Below are positions 36,103 through 45,456 of a stretch of DNA of 64,000 bases, one piece after another. Each line of letters opens with the position of its first letter. Within the stretch, counting starts at the first letter, position 1. The notes under the pieces were generated by a model. The model was not told the DNA's origin. It was given only the letters and a program-made list of their open reading frames with translations, and did not search any database. This DNA is from Muribaculaceae bacterium Isolate-104 (HZI) (GTDB taxonomy: Bacteria > Bacteroidota > Bacteroidia > Bacteroidales > Muribaculaceae), in contig RIBJ01000031.1 of NCBI GenBank assembly GCA_003762715.1, positions 1 to 64,000 of the forward strand, in the 5' to 3' direction. The position numbers and the translations under genes are program-made.

Positions 36103-37446
36103 ATGATACTGATTGTTGATGATGACAAGTCTATCCGGCTGTCGCTCGGAGTGATGCTCAGGCGCAGCGGGCACGAGGCAATCGCAGTCGGGTCGCCAGA
36201 AGAGGCGCTCGACATAGTGAGAGGCACTCCGTTGCAGCTCATACTCATGGACATGAATTTTTCACGCGCCACCACCGGCGAGGAAGGCATAGAACTGTTG
36301 AAAAAATGCCGTATTTTCCAGCCGGACACACCTGTTATACTTATAACGGCGTGGGGCAGCATTCCGCTCGCCGTCGAAGGCATGCAGGCAGGCGCTTTTG
36401 ATTTTATCACCAAGCCTTGGAACAACCACCTGCTCCTGCAACGCATTGAAACCGCACTACGGCTCAATGCCGCTCCGGTTGCCGACCCCGCTTCCGGCAG
36501 CGGATTTGACCGAAGCGGCATAATAGGCAAAAGTGCCGCACTGACTCAGGTGCTCGACACAGTTGCCCGCGTTGCCCCTACCGACGCGCCGGTTCTTATA
36601 CTCGGAGAAAACGGTACCGGCAAGGAGCTGATAGCCCAGGCGATACACGCCAACAGCCCGCGTGCCAAATCGCCGTTTGTCATGGTGAATCTCGGAGGCA
36701 TCAGCCAGTCGCTATTCGAGAGCGAGATGTTCGGACACACCAAAGGAGCGTTTACCGGTGCGGTGGCAGCCCGCAAAGGCAGGTTTGAGATGGCAGACAA
36801 AGGCACCATTTTTCTTGACGAAATCGGCGACCTTGACCCGGCGTCACAGGTAAAAATGCTCAGGGTGCTGCAGCAGCACACATTCGAGCCACTTGGCGAC
36901 AGCCGCCCGCGAAAGGTTGACATCAGGGTTGTGTGTGCCACAAACGCCGACCTGCCCGCCATGGTGGCGGACCGGAGATTTCGCGAGGACCTGTACTACC
37001 GCATAAACCTCATTACCCTGAAGCTGCCCCCTCTGCGCGAGCGCCGCGAGGATATTCCGCTGCTTGTGCGGCATTTCGCGGCACAGAACGCCAAAGCGGC
37101 GGGTGTTGAAACTCCGGAGATAAGTGCAGATGCCATGCAATGGCTGTCGCGCCAGCCGTTTCCGGGCAATATCAGAGAGCTTAAAAACCTTGTTGAACGC
37201 ACCATGATTGTAACCGGCGGCGAACGCCTTGACTCAGCAGATTTCGAGCGGTCGGCAACTGTTTCAGACAGCAGGCACACAGCCCCTACTCTTGAGGGAG
37301 CCACTCTTGACGACCTTGAGCGGTCGGCGATTGCCGGTGCGCTGAAAAAACATGGCGGCAATCTGAGCAAAGCCGCCGAATCGCTCGGCATTACCCGCCA
37401 GTCGTTGTACCGCCGCATGGAAAAGTTCGGCATAACCCAGGATTAA
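36103..37446 (+). CDS. Sigma-54-dependent response regulator, NtrC family
   Basis: A 447-residue transcription activator. Receiver domain (1-118) with phospho-acceptor D50 in LILMDMNF and K104 in ITKPW. AAA+ domain (about 136-370) with Walker A GENGTGKE (168-175), the sigma-54-contacting GAFTGA loop (215-220), Walker B TIFLDEIGDL and arginine fingers in RFREDLYYRIN. C-terminal Fis-type helix-turn-helix (about 405-445, NLSKAAESLGITRQSLYRR). It is complete and should open sigma-54 promoters on phosphorylation. The obvious target is the sigma-54 promoter at 30008, at the head of its own operon. Followed 4 bp later by its kinase. Confidence 0.96.
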   Translation: MILIVDDDKSIRLSLGVMLRRSGHEAIAVGSPEEALDIVRGTPLQLILMDMNFSRATTGEEGIELLKKCRIFQPDTPVILITAWGSIPLAVEGMQAGAFDFITKPWNNHLLLQRIETALRLNAAPVADPASGSGFDRSGIIGKSAALTQVLDTVARVAPTDAPVLILGENGTGKELIAQAIHANSPRAKSPFVMVNLGGISQSLFESEMFGHTKGAFTGAVAARKGRFEMADKGTIFLDEIGDLDPASQVKMLRVLQQHTFEPLGDSRPRKVDIRVVCATNADLPAMVADRRFREDLYYRINLITLKLPPLRERREDIPLLVRHFAAQNAKAAGVETPEISADAMQWLSRQPFPGNIRELKNLVERTMIVTGGERLDSADFERSATVSDSRHTAPTLEGATLDDLERSAIAGALKKHGGNLSKAAESLGITRQSLYRRMEKFGITQD

Positions 37447-37450
37447 TATC

Positions 37451-38833
37451 ATGAGAGCCAAATGGATTTTCTGCCTGCTTGCGCTGTGGACTGTTGCCAT
37501 AGCGGCGGTTCTGTACCTACAGCCGGCATGGCTGACCTCGGCAGGCGGGATGCGCCTCGCGGCAATAGCGGCGGCAGCCACGGCGGTGCCCGGGGTGCTG
37601 CTGTACAACATGTATATGAGCCTGCTGCGTCCGATAAGCGCAGTGACCGGCGGCATGGAACTCATACGCGCCCAGGATTTCAACAGCCGCCTGGTAAAGG
37701 TGGGGCAGCATGACGCCGACAGACTTGTGGGGATGTTCAACAGAATAATAGACCGCCTTAAGGATGAGCGTCTGCACAGCATAGAGCAGGAACATTTTCT
37801 GCAACTGCTGATAAATACATCGCCGGTAGGCATAGCCATATTCGATTTTGACGGCAGAATAACCCTCGCCAACCCTTCCATGCGGCGCTATCTCGGCATA
37901 AAGAATGAAGATGACATTGTAGGCAGGACACTTGAAGATATGGCAGGCGACATAGCCCCGGCGATATCGGCTACCCCTATGCGGTCGTCGCGCACCGTAA
38001 GGCTCAGCAACACCAATGTAGTGAGAATATCACGCCTCGACTTCATGGAAAAGGGTTTTTCGCGCCCGTATGTGCTTGTGGAGAGCCTTACCGACGAAGT
38101 GATGAAAGCAGAGAAAGAGGCATACGGCAAAGTGATACGTCTTATTGCCCACGAGGTAAACAACACCATAGCCGGTGTCAACTCCATGCTTGAGACACTC
38201 GGCTCAATACTTGTCGAGGATGACCTTGTGGAAGCGATAGAGAGCTGCCGCGAAAGGTGCGGAAGCATGAGCGGGTTCATCACCGCCTACGCCGATGTAG
38301 TGAAGATACCGAATGCCCGCCTTGAAAAAGTGGATCTTAACAAAAGAATATCCATTCTTGTGCCGTTTCTCGAAGGTCTTGCGGGCAACTATGCCGACAT
38401 CCGCGTCGAGACCTCTGACAAAGAGGCGTTTGCAATGGCAGACCCCGTACTGCTCGAACAGGTGCTGGTAAACATAGTGAAAAACTCCAAAGAGAGCATT
38501 GAGCTGACCGGAAGGCGCGGCTGCATAACCGTGAAAGTGTCATCTTCGCCGACTTCGGTAACAGTCAGCGACAACGGCGCGGGTATTGACGAAAGTGCGG
38601 ACGGCAACCTGTTTACCCCGTTCTTTTCCACCAAAAAGGGGGGACAGGGACTCGGACTGATGATGGTCGGCGACATTCTGCGTCAGCACGGATGCAGGTT
38701 TGACCTGCGCACAGATTCCGGAAACGGGCTTACGGTGTTTGAGATTGTGTTTCCGCCGGTCAATCAGGCATTCACTTCCACAGAAGCAAGCGCTATGCTT
38801 TCAAGCACCTCAAGCAGCGACGCTCTCGGCTGA
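37451..38833 (+). CDS. Membrane sensor histidine kinase, NtrY-like
   Basis: A 460-residue kinase. Two N-terminal membrane helices (about 5-23 and 34-54) are separated by only about 10 residues, so there is almost no periplasmic sensor. A HAMP-like segment (about 55-108), a PAS domain (about 110-215), and a DHp helix with the phosphorylatable His H234 in LIAHEVNNTIAG follow. The HATPase domain carries N box VKNSKES, G1 DNGAGID, F box PFFSTK and G2 GQGLGL. The lack of a sensor loop suggests it senses membrane state, a partner protein or an intracellular ligand. Its last 23 codons overlap the convergent malY gene by 70 bp. Confidence 0.94.
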   Translation: MRAKWIFCLLALWTVAIAAVLYLQPAWLTSAGGMRLAAIAAAATAVPGVLLYNMYMSLLRPISAVTGGMELIRAQDFNSRLVKVGQHDADRLVGMFNRIIDRLKDERLHSIEQEHFLQLLINTSPVGIAIFDFDGRITLANPSMRRYLGIKNEDDIVGRTLEDMAGDIAPAISATPMRSSRTVRLSNTNVVRISRLDFMEKGFSRPYVLVESLTDEVMKAEKEAYGKVIRLIAHEVNNTIAGVNSMLETLGSILVEDDLVEAIESCRERCGSMSGFITAYADVVKIPNARLEKVDLNKRISILVPFLEGLAGNYADIRVETSDKEAFAMADPVLLEQVLVNIVKNSKESIELTGRRGCITVKVSSSPTSVTVSDNGAGIDESADGNLFTPFFSTKKGGQGLGLMMVGDILRQHGCRFDLRTDSGNGLTVFEIVFPPVNQAFTSTEASAMLSSTSSSDALG

Positions 38834-39954
38834 GCTATGTTCAGCCTCATGAATCCTTCGCCCTGCGAACCGAACATTGTACCCGAGTTGAGCGCCAGAC
38901 GCGCATCGTTTACAAAGAAACTTACAAGCTCGTCCTGGCTCATGCCGAGACCGCGGCAGTCAAGCCACACAAGGAACGATGCCTGAGGACGCATCACTTT
39001 TATGCGCGGGCATTTCTGTTGAAAAAAGCGTTCTACCGCCTCGATGTTTTCCTCCAGATAGGGTATGAGGCTGTCAAGCCACTCCTCGCCATGGTTGTAG
39101 GCTGCTTCGGTGGCTGTGGTGGCAGTGAAGTTCGGTGCGGAAAATTCGTTTACCTCAAGCCATTTGTAGAAAGGCTCGCGTATCTGAGGATTGCGCACAA
39201 CAGCCCACGAGCTGACGAGTCCGGGAATGTTGAATGTTTTCGAGGGAGCGCCAAACGCTATGCCTACTGCGGCGGCATCCTCTCCGGCATCAAGGAACGG
39301 CACATGCCGGCGACCGTACAGCATCAGGTCGCCATGAATCTCGTCGCTCACCACTATCACGCCATACTTTCTGGCGAGTGAGCCGACAGCCGCGAGAGTT
39401 TCGCGGCTCCACTGTATGCCGGCGGGGTTGTGGGGGTTGCAAAGAATCATCAGCTTGGGACGCTCCTGCGCGAATACGCGTTCGAGTCCGGGAAGATCCA
39501 TGATATATGTGTCGCCCTGCGGCGATGGTATGAGCGGGTTTTCCACCACTACCCTGCCGTTGCCTTCGGCTACCATGCGGAAGGGGTGGTAAACGGGAGG
39601 TTGTATGACAATTTTGTCGCCGGGAGCCGTGAAAAAGTTGACAGCGTAGGCGATAGCCCGCACTATGCCGGGCACAAATGCGAGCTCTTCTTTTTCAACA
39701 CTGAATCCGTGACGGCGCATGAGCCATGAGCGTACAGAATCCCAATAGCTGTCGGGGGTGTAAGCGTAGCCGTACACCGGGTGGGCAAACCGACGCATTA
39801 TCGCCTCGGTTATTTCGGGAGCCGCCGCAAACTCCATGTCGGCAATCCACATCGGAGTAATGTCGTTTCTTCCAAAAAGTTCATTCAACGCGTCATATTT
39901 CATAGCCCCGGTGCCCCGGCGGTCAATCACGGTATCGAAATCGTATTTTGCCAT
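38764..39954 (-). CDS. MalY/PatB family PLP-dependent C-S lyase (aminotransferase fold)
   Basis: A 396-residue fold-type I PLP enzyme. Most MalY/PatB proteins cleave cystathionine or cysteine conjugates to homocysteine or sulfide, pyruvate and ammonia. It has the opening YDFDTVIDRRGTGAMKYD, the IPMWIADM-like segment ITPMWIADMEF, the Asp contacting the PLP ring in LCNPHNPAG, and the PLP lysine in APSKTFNIPG. The start at 39954 follows from the -7 box at 39984; the longer frame at 39996 would overlap it. It may function with the O-acetylhomoserine sulfhydrylase at 27804 in sulfur metabolism. Convergent with the kinase gene, with a 70-bp overlap. Confidence 0.92.
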   Translation of the reverse strand: MAKYDFDTVIDRRGTGAMKYDALNELFGRNDITPMWIADMEFAAAPEITEAIMRRFAHPVYGYAYTPDSYWDSVRSWLMRRHGFSVEKEELAFVPGIVRAIAYAVNFFTAPGDKIVIQPPVYHPFRMVAEGNGRVVVENPLIPSPQGDTYIMDLPGLERVFAQERPKLMILCNPHNPAGIQWSRETLAAVGSLARKYGVIVVSDEIHGDLMLYGRRHVPFLDAGEDAAAVGIAFGAPSKTFNIPGLVSSWAVVRNPQIREPFYKWLEVNEFSAPNFTATTATEAAYNHGEEWLDSLIPYLEENIEAVERFFQQKCPRIKVMRPQASFLVWLDCRGLGMSQDELVSFFVNDARLALNSGTMFGSQGEGFMRLNIAQPRASLLEVLESIALASVEVNA

Positions 39955-39983
39955 TGCAGAATCAGTATTGTATGATTTTGAGG

Positions 39984-39991
39984 CAAAGGTA
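39984..39991 (-). promoter_or_regulatory. -7 element of the malY-type gene promoter
   Basis: The minus strand reads TACCTTTG, 30 bp before the start codon. The -33 position reads TGTG at 20-bp spacing, a weak match. Confidence 0.5.
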
Positions 39992-40024
39992 GTCAATTAT
40001 TGTCGAATAGGCACAATTGCTCAA

Positions 40025-40065
40025 ACAAAAAGAGGGGTCGCGCCACTTTTAAAGCGCGACCCCTC
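40025..40065 (-). terminator. Terminator of the susC-susD operon
   Basis: GAGGGGTCGCG (40032-40042) and CGCGACCCCTC (40055-40065) form a perfect 11-bp stem with a 12-nt loop. On the minus strand it is followed by TTTTTG. Confidence 0.87.
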
Positions 40066-40090
40066 GGGAGTGCTGATTAAACCTTATTTA

Positions 40091-42196
40091 TTATTCCTCT
40101 TCACTGCCTGCGTTGGGGAACAGAGCCTCATAGCCGGGGTTTTGAGTGAGTTCGGGGTTCATTGTGATTTCAAATGTGGGCACCATCCAGAGATAGTATG
40201 CGTCCAGCCACCCCTTGCCGGTAGAAAGCGCGCTGGGATAAGTGTATATCCAGCCTTTGCCGGGAGCGGTGTTCTGAGAACCGGCAAAACCGTTTGTCTT
40301 GATTTCGTTGTAGTCTACAAACGGTCCGGTGTATTTACCTGTGCCATAGGGGAAGTTGCTTGCATCCACCCATGCTCCGCAGGGCTGACGGTTTACATAG
40401 TAGGGAGCTTTGTGCCAGCGGCGGATGTCGTAGAACGCGAATCCCTGACCGAACAGCTCAACCATGCGCTCGCGGCGTATTTCCCAGAGAACTGGGGCAA
40501 CCTCGTAGTTTGTGGCGGCATCGTATCCACGGGTCCAGGGAGCAGTGCCTTTGTCGCGGTCGGGGTCGAAATCGTCAGTGATTTCAGCCACGTTCATACG
40601 AGCCACAGACACACGGTCGCGGAGTTTGTTGATTGTGATGTCGGCTACACCCTGGTCGAAACGACCGAGTTCATAAGCAGCCTCGGCATAGTTCAGGAGT
40701 ACCTCCTCGATAGTGAAAATGGGTTTGTCAGATGTCTGATAGTAGTCGTTGGAACCCACTTCCCATGCGGTGTAGTGTTTCCAGAAATAGTAGCCTGTTA
40801 GACAACGCATGTAGTTGTCGGTCTGGCTGTAATCGGAGATATTCGGAGCCGAGTGGCACATTGAGCCGCCCCAGTTGTGACCGGGCAGACGCTTGCTGCC
40901 GAGAGTTTCGTCGCCTGTGCCGTTTTCACAGAACACATTGGCACCTACATAGTCGATGTACCAGCGGAACTTGTCGGCATACTCTTCATCGACAACAAAC
41001 GGACCGCCGTTGAGTTTCTGACCGACCTCCCAGAAACGCCATTTCTTGAATGTGGTGACATTGTCGGGGTTGCTGCTGTTGACGATGTTTGCCTGAGCCG
41101 GGGGCTCGAAATTGATAATCAGACGCGGGTCGCGGTTGTGGAAATAATCGTAAAGGTCCTTGCCTTCGCCGCCTTCGAACTGAGAGTTGGCATTATTGAT
41201 GGGTTTGCCGTTAGCCATGAGGAACATGTCGACAGTGTGCTGGGGAGCGTCGCAACGGTGAGCCTCGACGTGGATAAGGTCGCTGTAGCGGTGTCTGAGC
41301 AGGTCGTTGTACTCCTTGAACATGATTATGCCGGGAACACCTGTGAGGCTCTCGGTTGTCATAACCTCGTCGTAGCCGGCGCCGGGATAGCTGTTTGTGC
41401 CTTTGCCGTAATAGAGGTTGGGATACTTGTTCATGAGTTCCTGAGACACAGCGAGACACTTTTCAAGATAAGCCTGATAGGGCTCGTCAAGACCATGGTA
41501 TTTAGCCCATGTGCCTTCACGGAGGAGGAATCGGCTCAGAGCGGCACGGCATGCATCTGCTGTAACGGGGTTGTCGCCGTCGTTCGAGCAGTCGCCGATA
41601 TTGGCTATAGCGTATTCAAGACGTGCGATAATGCTGTCGGCAACCTCTTTACGTGGAGTACGGGGACCGTAAGCCTCGGGAGATTCGTCAGAAAGCACCT
41701 GAGTGATATAGGGGATGTCGCCGTATTTGTTGACCAGCTCCATGTACCACCAGGAGTGGAAGAAATAGCCCACCGAGCGCCAGTGCTTTTTCTGGGTTTC
41801 GTTCATCTTGCTGTCGTCGAGATGCTCGAGCATGATGTTTACTGTGCGTATCGGAGAGAAGCTCCAGTTTCCGGAAGTTGTTGTAGTTGTGATGTTTTGC
41901 CAGGCATAGGGGTTGAGACTGTTCTCGCGGTTTGTCATCAGACCGGAGTAAAAGTCACTGTTCCACTGTGTGGCGTAGTAGTATGTACCGCTGTGGTTTG
42001 TCCAGATTGCAGTGTTAGTGAACAATCCGTAGCAGTTATACATGTAAGCCCGGAAGTTTTCGTATGTCTGGAAAGCATTCTGGTCGGTCAGCGATGTTTG
42101 GGGATATTTCTCCAGAAACCCGTCGTTGCACGAAGTCATGATAGAGACTCCGACTGCCAGTCCGGTAATAGCGAGTGAAATATTTTTAAGTTTCAT
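40091..42196 (-). CDS. SusD/RagB family nutrient-binding outer-membrane lipoprotein
   Basis: A 701-residue surface lipoprotein that caps a SusC-type transporter and binds the glycan or peptide ligand. The N-terminal signal ends in a lipobox SIMTSC (Cys about residue 22). The TPR-like helical body has the usual SusD/RagB landmarks: FLEKYPQTSLTDQNAF at the N-terminus, MNETQKKHWRSVGYFFHSWWYMELVNKYGDIPY (landmarks FHSWWYMEL and GDIPYI), and the C-terminal RRERMVELFGQGFAFYDIRRW. The start at 42196 gives the MKLKNIS signal peptide. It is 17 bp downstream of susC, in one operon. No glycoside hydrolase, SusE/F or regulator gene is adjacent, so the ligand is unknown. Confidence 0.95.
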   Translation of the reverse strand: MKLKNISLAITGLAVGVSIMTSCNDGFLEKYPQTSLTDQNAFQTYENFRAYMYNCYGLFTNTAIWTNHSGTYYYATQWNSDFYSGLMTNRENSLNPYAWQNITTTTTSGNWSFSPIRTVNIMLEHLDDSKMNETQKKHWRSVGYFFHSWWYMELVNKYGDIPYITQVLSDESPEAYGPRTPRKEVADSIIARLEYAIANIGDCSNDGDNPVTADACRAALSRFLLREGTWAKYHGLDEPYQAYLEKCLAVSQELMNKYPNLYYGKGTNSYPGAGYDEVMTTESLTGVPGIIMFKEYNDLLRHRYSDLIHVEAHRCDAPQHTVDMFLMANGKPINNANSQFEGGEGKDLYDYFHNRDPRLIINFEPPAQANIVNSSNPDNVTTFKKWRFWEVGQKLNGGPFVVDEEYADKFRWYIDYVGANVFCENGTGDETLGSKRLPGHNWGGSMCHSAPNISDYSQTDNYMRCLTGYYFWKHYTAWEVGSNDYYQTSDKPIFTIEEVLLNYAEAAYELGRFDQGVADITINKLRDRVSVARMNVAEITDDFDPDRDKGTAPWTRGYDAATNYEVAPVLWEIRRERMVELFGQGFAFYDIRRWHKAPYYVNRQPCGAWVDASNFPYGTGKYTGPFVDYNEIKTNGFAGSQNTAPGKGWIYTYPSALSTGKGWLDAYYLWMVPTFEITMNPELTQNPGYEALFPNAGSEEE

Positions 42197-42213
42197 GATA
42201 AAATTCTGAAGGG

Positions 42214-45200
42214 TTAAAATGTAATGGTGGCACCTACAGACCATGTACGGTAGAAGGGATAAGACCAGCTCATGCTTTCGGGGTCATAGCCTTTTGGCAG
42301 AGAAGTGAATGTGTGGAGATTTTCCACGCTGCCGTAAACTCTAAGCTGGTTTATGCAGAGCTTGTTGATGAGTTTGGCGGGGAATGTGTAACCGAGTGTC
42401 ACATTCTTGATTCTGAGGTATGCCGCGTTTTGCAGATACTTGTCACTGGTGCGTGTGTTGCTGCCGATATTCTGCTCCTGACCGTAGATGCGGAAGAGTT
42501 CAGCATTTGGGTTTTCAGCAACCATGTAGTCGGGGCTTTCGGGGTCGTAGCTCTTGGCTGTCCAGTAGTCGGTCTGGTTGTAGTACAGCGGGTGGAACAC
42601 GCCGTCGGCACCTGACGCGCCGAACGGGAACATGGAGTGTCCGCCGAGCCAGTAATCGCGTTTACCCACGCCCTGCAGCATTATGTCAAGGTCGATACCT
42701 TTCCAGTTGACACCTGCGTTTGCACCGAACTGGAAGCGGGATGTCGAGTTGCCGAGCACCTTGCGGTCGCCGGGGTCGTTGACGGTGTTGGCACCGGTTG
42801 TGATAACTCCGTCGCCGTCAAGGTCCTTGAATTTCATATCACCGGGGCGCACGTTGTAGCCCTGGATTGAGGTCACGCCTTCGTTGAGTTCCCAGGTGCC
42901 TTTTTTTGCTTTTTCGAGGTCGAAATCGTCGATAGAGTAGTAACCGTCGCTGACATAGCCCCAAATCTGGTTGAGTTCACAGCCGGCATACCACTGGGCG
43001 AGGTCGCCTGTCTTGTTGTTGAACTTGGTGATTTTTGACATGTGGTCATAGAGGTTGAAGCCCACGCGATATGACCAATCGCCGATACGGTCGTTCCAGT
43101 TGATAGAAATTTCATAGCCGTCAGTGCGCATGTCGGCGATGTTTTGCAGGGGAGCCGAAGCACCTACGGTAGAAGGGAGCTCTGAACCGGCGGCAAGCAT
43201 GCCCGAGGTAGAACGGCGATACCACTCGGCGCTACCCTGGAGGCGGTTGTTGAAGAGGCGGAAGTCAAGACCGATGTTGAGGGTTTTCACGGTTTCCCAT
43301 GTGTAGTTGCCGCGAACGAGACCGGGAACACCGATAACTGTCACTTTGTTGCCGCCGCTGAGCCATGTTGTGCTCTGTCCGATAGACATGTTTGCCACAA
43401 AGCCGTAGGGGCTGATGGCCTGGTTGCCGATAGAACCGTATGAAACACGGGGTTTGAGTTCATTGAGCCATCTGCGGGTGCCTTCCATGAATTTTTCCTG
43501 GGTTATGCGCCATGCGGCAGAAACCGAGGGGAAGAAGCCGAAGCGGTTTTCTTTCGGGAACTTGGACGAGCCGTCGTAGCGACCGCTTACAGAGAGGAGA
43601 TAGCGTTCGTCGAAGTTGTAGGTAAATCGACCGAATCCGCCGCGGATAGTGTATTCAGAGTAGCTTTCACCGATGTTTTTCTCGCCGGTGCCGCCACCGA
43701 AAGAGGGTACGGTGATTACAGCCTGTCCCTGAATGGTGGGATAGAGGCGTGAGTAGCCGTAGCTTTCCTGGTTGAAGCCGAGCATTGCGGTGATGTGGTG
43801 CTTGCCGAGGTCAAGAGAATAGTTTGAGTAGATGTTGAGGGCGTTGTACTTGGTCACGTCCTTGCATATTCCGTACACATCCTTTGTCGGGTCGGTGGGA
43901 TATGTCTTTTTGGCGAGCTGCACGTCGGCGTATGTTATCACGCCGCTGTAGGTCTTATAATCATAGGAGTTCTGGTTATAGGTGTACTCGCCTGTGATTG
44001 TCCAGTTCTTGAGGGGTTTGAGAATAGACTTTACCTGAATACGCGGTATTGAATGGCTGTTGTGAGCCACGGGCGATACCATGTATGAGTTTTTGGGTGA
44101 GTCTATAATCAGATCCTCATCGCTGTTTGTAAGGTATTCGGCGGGCATGTAACCGTCTACGGGATACCATGATATGAGTCGTGTGGCATAGGGGTCGCGG
44201 ATGTTGCCTGACAGACCTGTGTTCTTGGTGTGTGTGTAGAACATGCTGAGTTCCTGTGTGAACCAACTTGTGACATCTGCCGAGATGAAAGATGTTATGG
44301 CCTTGCGCACATACAGGTCCTTGTTGGTAATCAGCGGACCGTTTTCACGGCTGTAGTTGCCTGACATGCGGAAACGCACTTTATCGGTGCCGCCGCTCAT
44401 GGAGATGTTGTGGTTTGTCAGAGCACCGGTGCCGAGGATAGAACCCTGTACGTCGCTTTCCTTAAGATAGTAAATCTTGCCGTCGGTGTGCTTGTAGATA
44501 CCGTTGTCGAGCACGCCTTCAAGAGTGCCCTGACGGTACTGGCCTATGAGCTCTTCCCATGTATCGAGATTGCCGTCGCCTGCCCAGTACTGGCTTGAGT
44601 AACCAGCCTCACGATATGCCGCGATGTAGTCGGTAAGAGATGCTTGCTGAGGACGGTTTATAGAGCGTTCCCAGCCTTGTGAAAATCCGTAAGTGATATT
44701 GAAACGGGCGTCTTTGGCGGGACGTTTTGTTGTGATGAGTACAACTCCTCCGGCGGCACGCGCGCCGTAAATAGCGGCTGCGGCGGCATCCTTTAGGGTT
44801 GTAACGCTTTCGATGTCATCGGGGCTAAGCTGGGAGATGTCGCCTTCCACGTTGTCAATAAGCACAAGGGGGCTACCGCCGTTGATAGAAAGGTCGCCAC
44901 GGATGTTGAGACTTTTTGACTGACCGGGACCTGAGCCGCCGCTTACCATAAGACCGGGGATAGCACCCTGAAGAGCGGCAGCAGCGTTGATAACGGGACG
45001 GTCGCCGAGAACATCATCCATTTTCACCTGAGCCACAGAGCCGGTCAGGTCAGATTTTTTCTGGACGCCGAATCCCACTACAACCACTTCGTCGAGAGCG
45101 TCTCCGGCTGGTACGAGCTTCACCGATATGGGAGCACCTGTCCATTCTACTTCTATCGGGTTGTAGCCGATGAAAGAGATTTTGATTTTTGCGCCTTTCG

Positions 45201-45456
45201 CCACATTTGCCAGGCTGAATTTGCCATCAACATCTGTCGATGCGCCATTCTGGGTGCCTACAACGAAGACTGAAGCGCCTGCCAAGGGCTCGTCATCCTC
45301 GTCAGTCACGAAGCCTGTACACTTGGAATTGCTCTGCGGAGCTGTAGCTACAGATTCGTAACTACCCCCCCCCTCAGTCGGTTGCGCGTGCACAGTGGCT
45401 GCAGCCGTAGAGAGGAGAGTCGCTGCCAAAGCTGCGGATAAATACTTTTTCCTCAT
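42214..45456 (-). CDS. SusC/RagA family TonB-linked outer-membrane transporter
   Basis: A 1080-residue outer-membrane beta-barrel that imports ligand captured by SusD, powered by TonB. Signal peptide about residues 1-24. A carboxypeptidase-regulatory-like domain (about 40-125, landmark GFVTDEDDEPLAGASV) follows, then the TonB-box-like stretch DEVVVVGFG (about 137-145), the plug domain (about 150-270) and the barrel to the C-terminal aromatic strand ending SVGATITF. The coding strand has a G9 run (45365-45373) just after the signal peptide, encoding EGGG; a one-base slip would end the frame early. The frame is intact here. Confidence 0.96.
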   Translation of the reverse strand: MRKKYLSAALAATLLSTAAATVHAQPTEGGGSYESVATAPQSNSKCTGFVTDEDDEPLAGASVFVVGTQNGASTDVDGKFSLANVAKGAKIKISFIGYNPIEVEWTGAPISVKLVPAGDALDEVVVVGFGVQKKSDLTGSVAQVKMDDVLGDRPVINAAAALQGAIPGLMVSGGSGPGQSKSLNIRGDLSINGGSPLVLIDNVEGDISQLSPDDIESVTTLKDAAAAAIYGARAAGGVVLITTKRPAKDARFNITYGFSQGWERSINRPQQASLTDYIAAYREAGYSSQYWAGDGNLDTWEELIGQYRQGTLEGVLDNGIYKHTDGKIYYLKESDVQGSILGTGALTNHNISMSGGTDKVRFRMSGNYSRENGPLITNKDLYVRKAITSFISADVTSWFTQELSMFYTHTKNTGLSGNIRDPYATRLISWYPVDGYMPAEYLTNSDEDLIIDSPKNSYMVSPVAHNSHSIPRIQVKSILKPLKNWTITGEYTYNQNSYDYKTYSGVITYADVQLAKKTYPTDPTKDVYGICKDVTKYNALNIYSNYSLDLGKHHITAMLGFNQESYGYSRLYPTIQGQAVITVPSFGGGTGEKNIGESYSEYTIRGGFGRFTYNFDERYLLSVSGRYDGSSKFPKENRFGFFPSVSAAWRITQEKFMEGTRRWLNELKPRVSYGSIGNQAISPYGFVANMSIGQSTTWLSGGNKVTVIGVPGLVRGNYTWETVKTLNIGLDFRLFNNRLQGSAEWYRRSTSGMLAAGSELPSTVGASAPLQNIADMRTDGYEISINWNDRIGDWSYRVGFNLYDHMSKITKFNNKTGDLAQWYAGCELNQIWGYVSDGYYSIDDFDLEKAKKGTWELNEGVTSIQGYNVRPGDMKFKDLDGDGVITTGANTVNDPGDRKVLGNSTSRFQFGANAGVNWKGIDLDIMLQGVGKRDYWLGGHSMFPFGASGADGVFHPLYYNQTDYWTAKSYDPESPDYMVAENPNAELFRIYGQEQNIGSNTRTSDKYLQNAAYLRIKNVTLGYTFPAKLINKLCINQLRVYGSVENLHTFTSLPKGYDPESMSWSYPFYRTWSVGATITF
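45365..45373 (-). repeat. G9 homopolymer tract inside susC
   Basis: Nine consecutive G on the coding strand (C on the plus strand) lie about 28-31 codons after the start, right after the predicted signal-peptide cleavage site. The tract is in the coding (ON) length in this assembly. Confidence 0.9.

Noticed and set aside
40877-42178. Plus-strand open frame (433 codons) opposite susD
   Set aside because: No start context or family match; susD is complete on the other strand.
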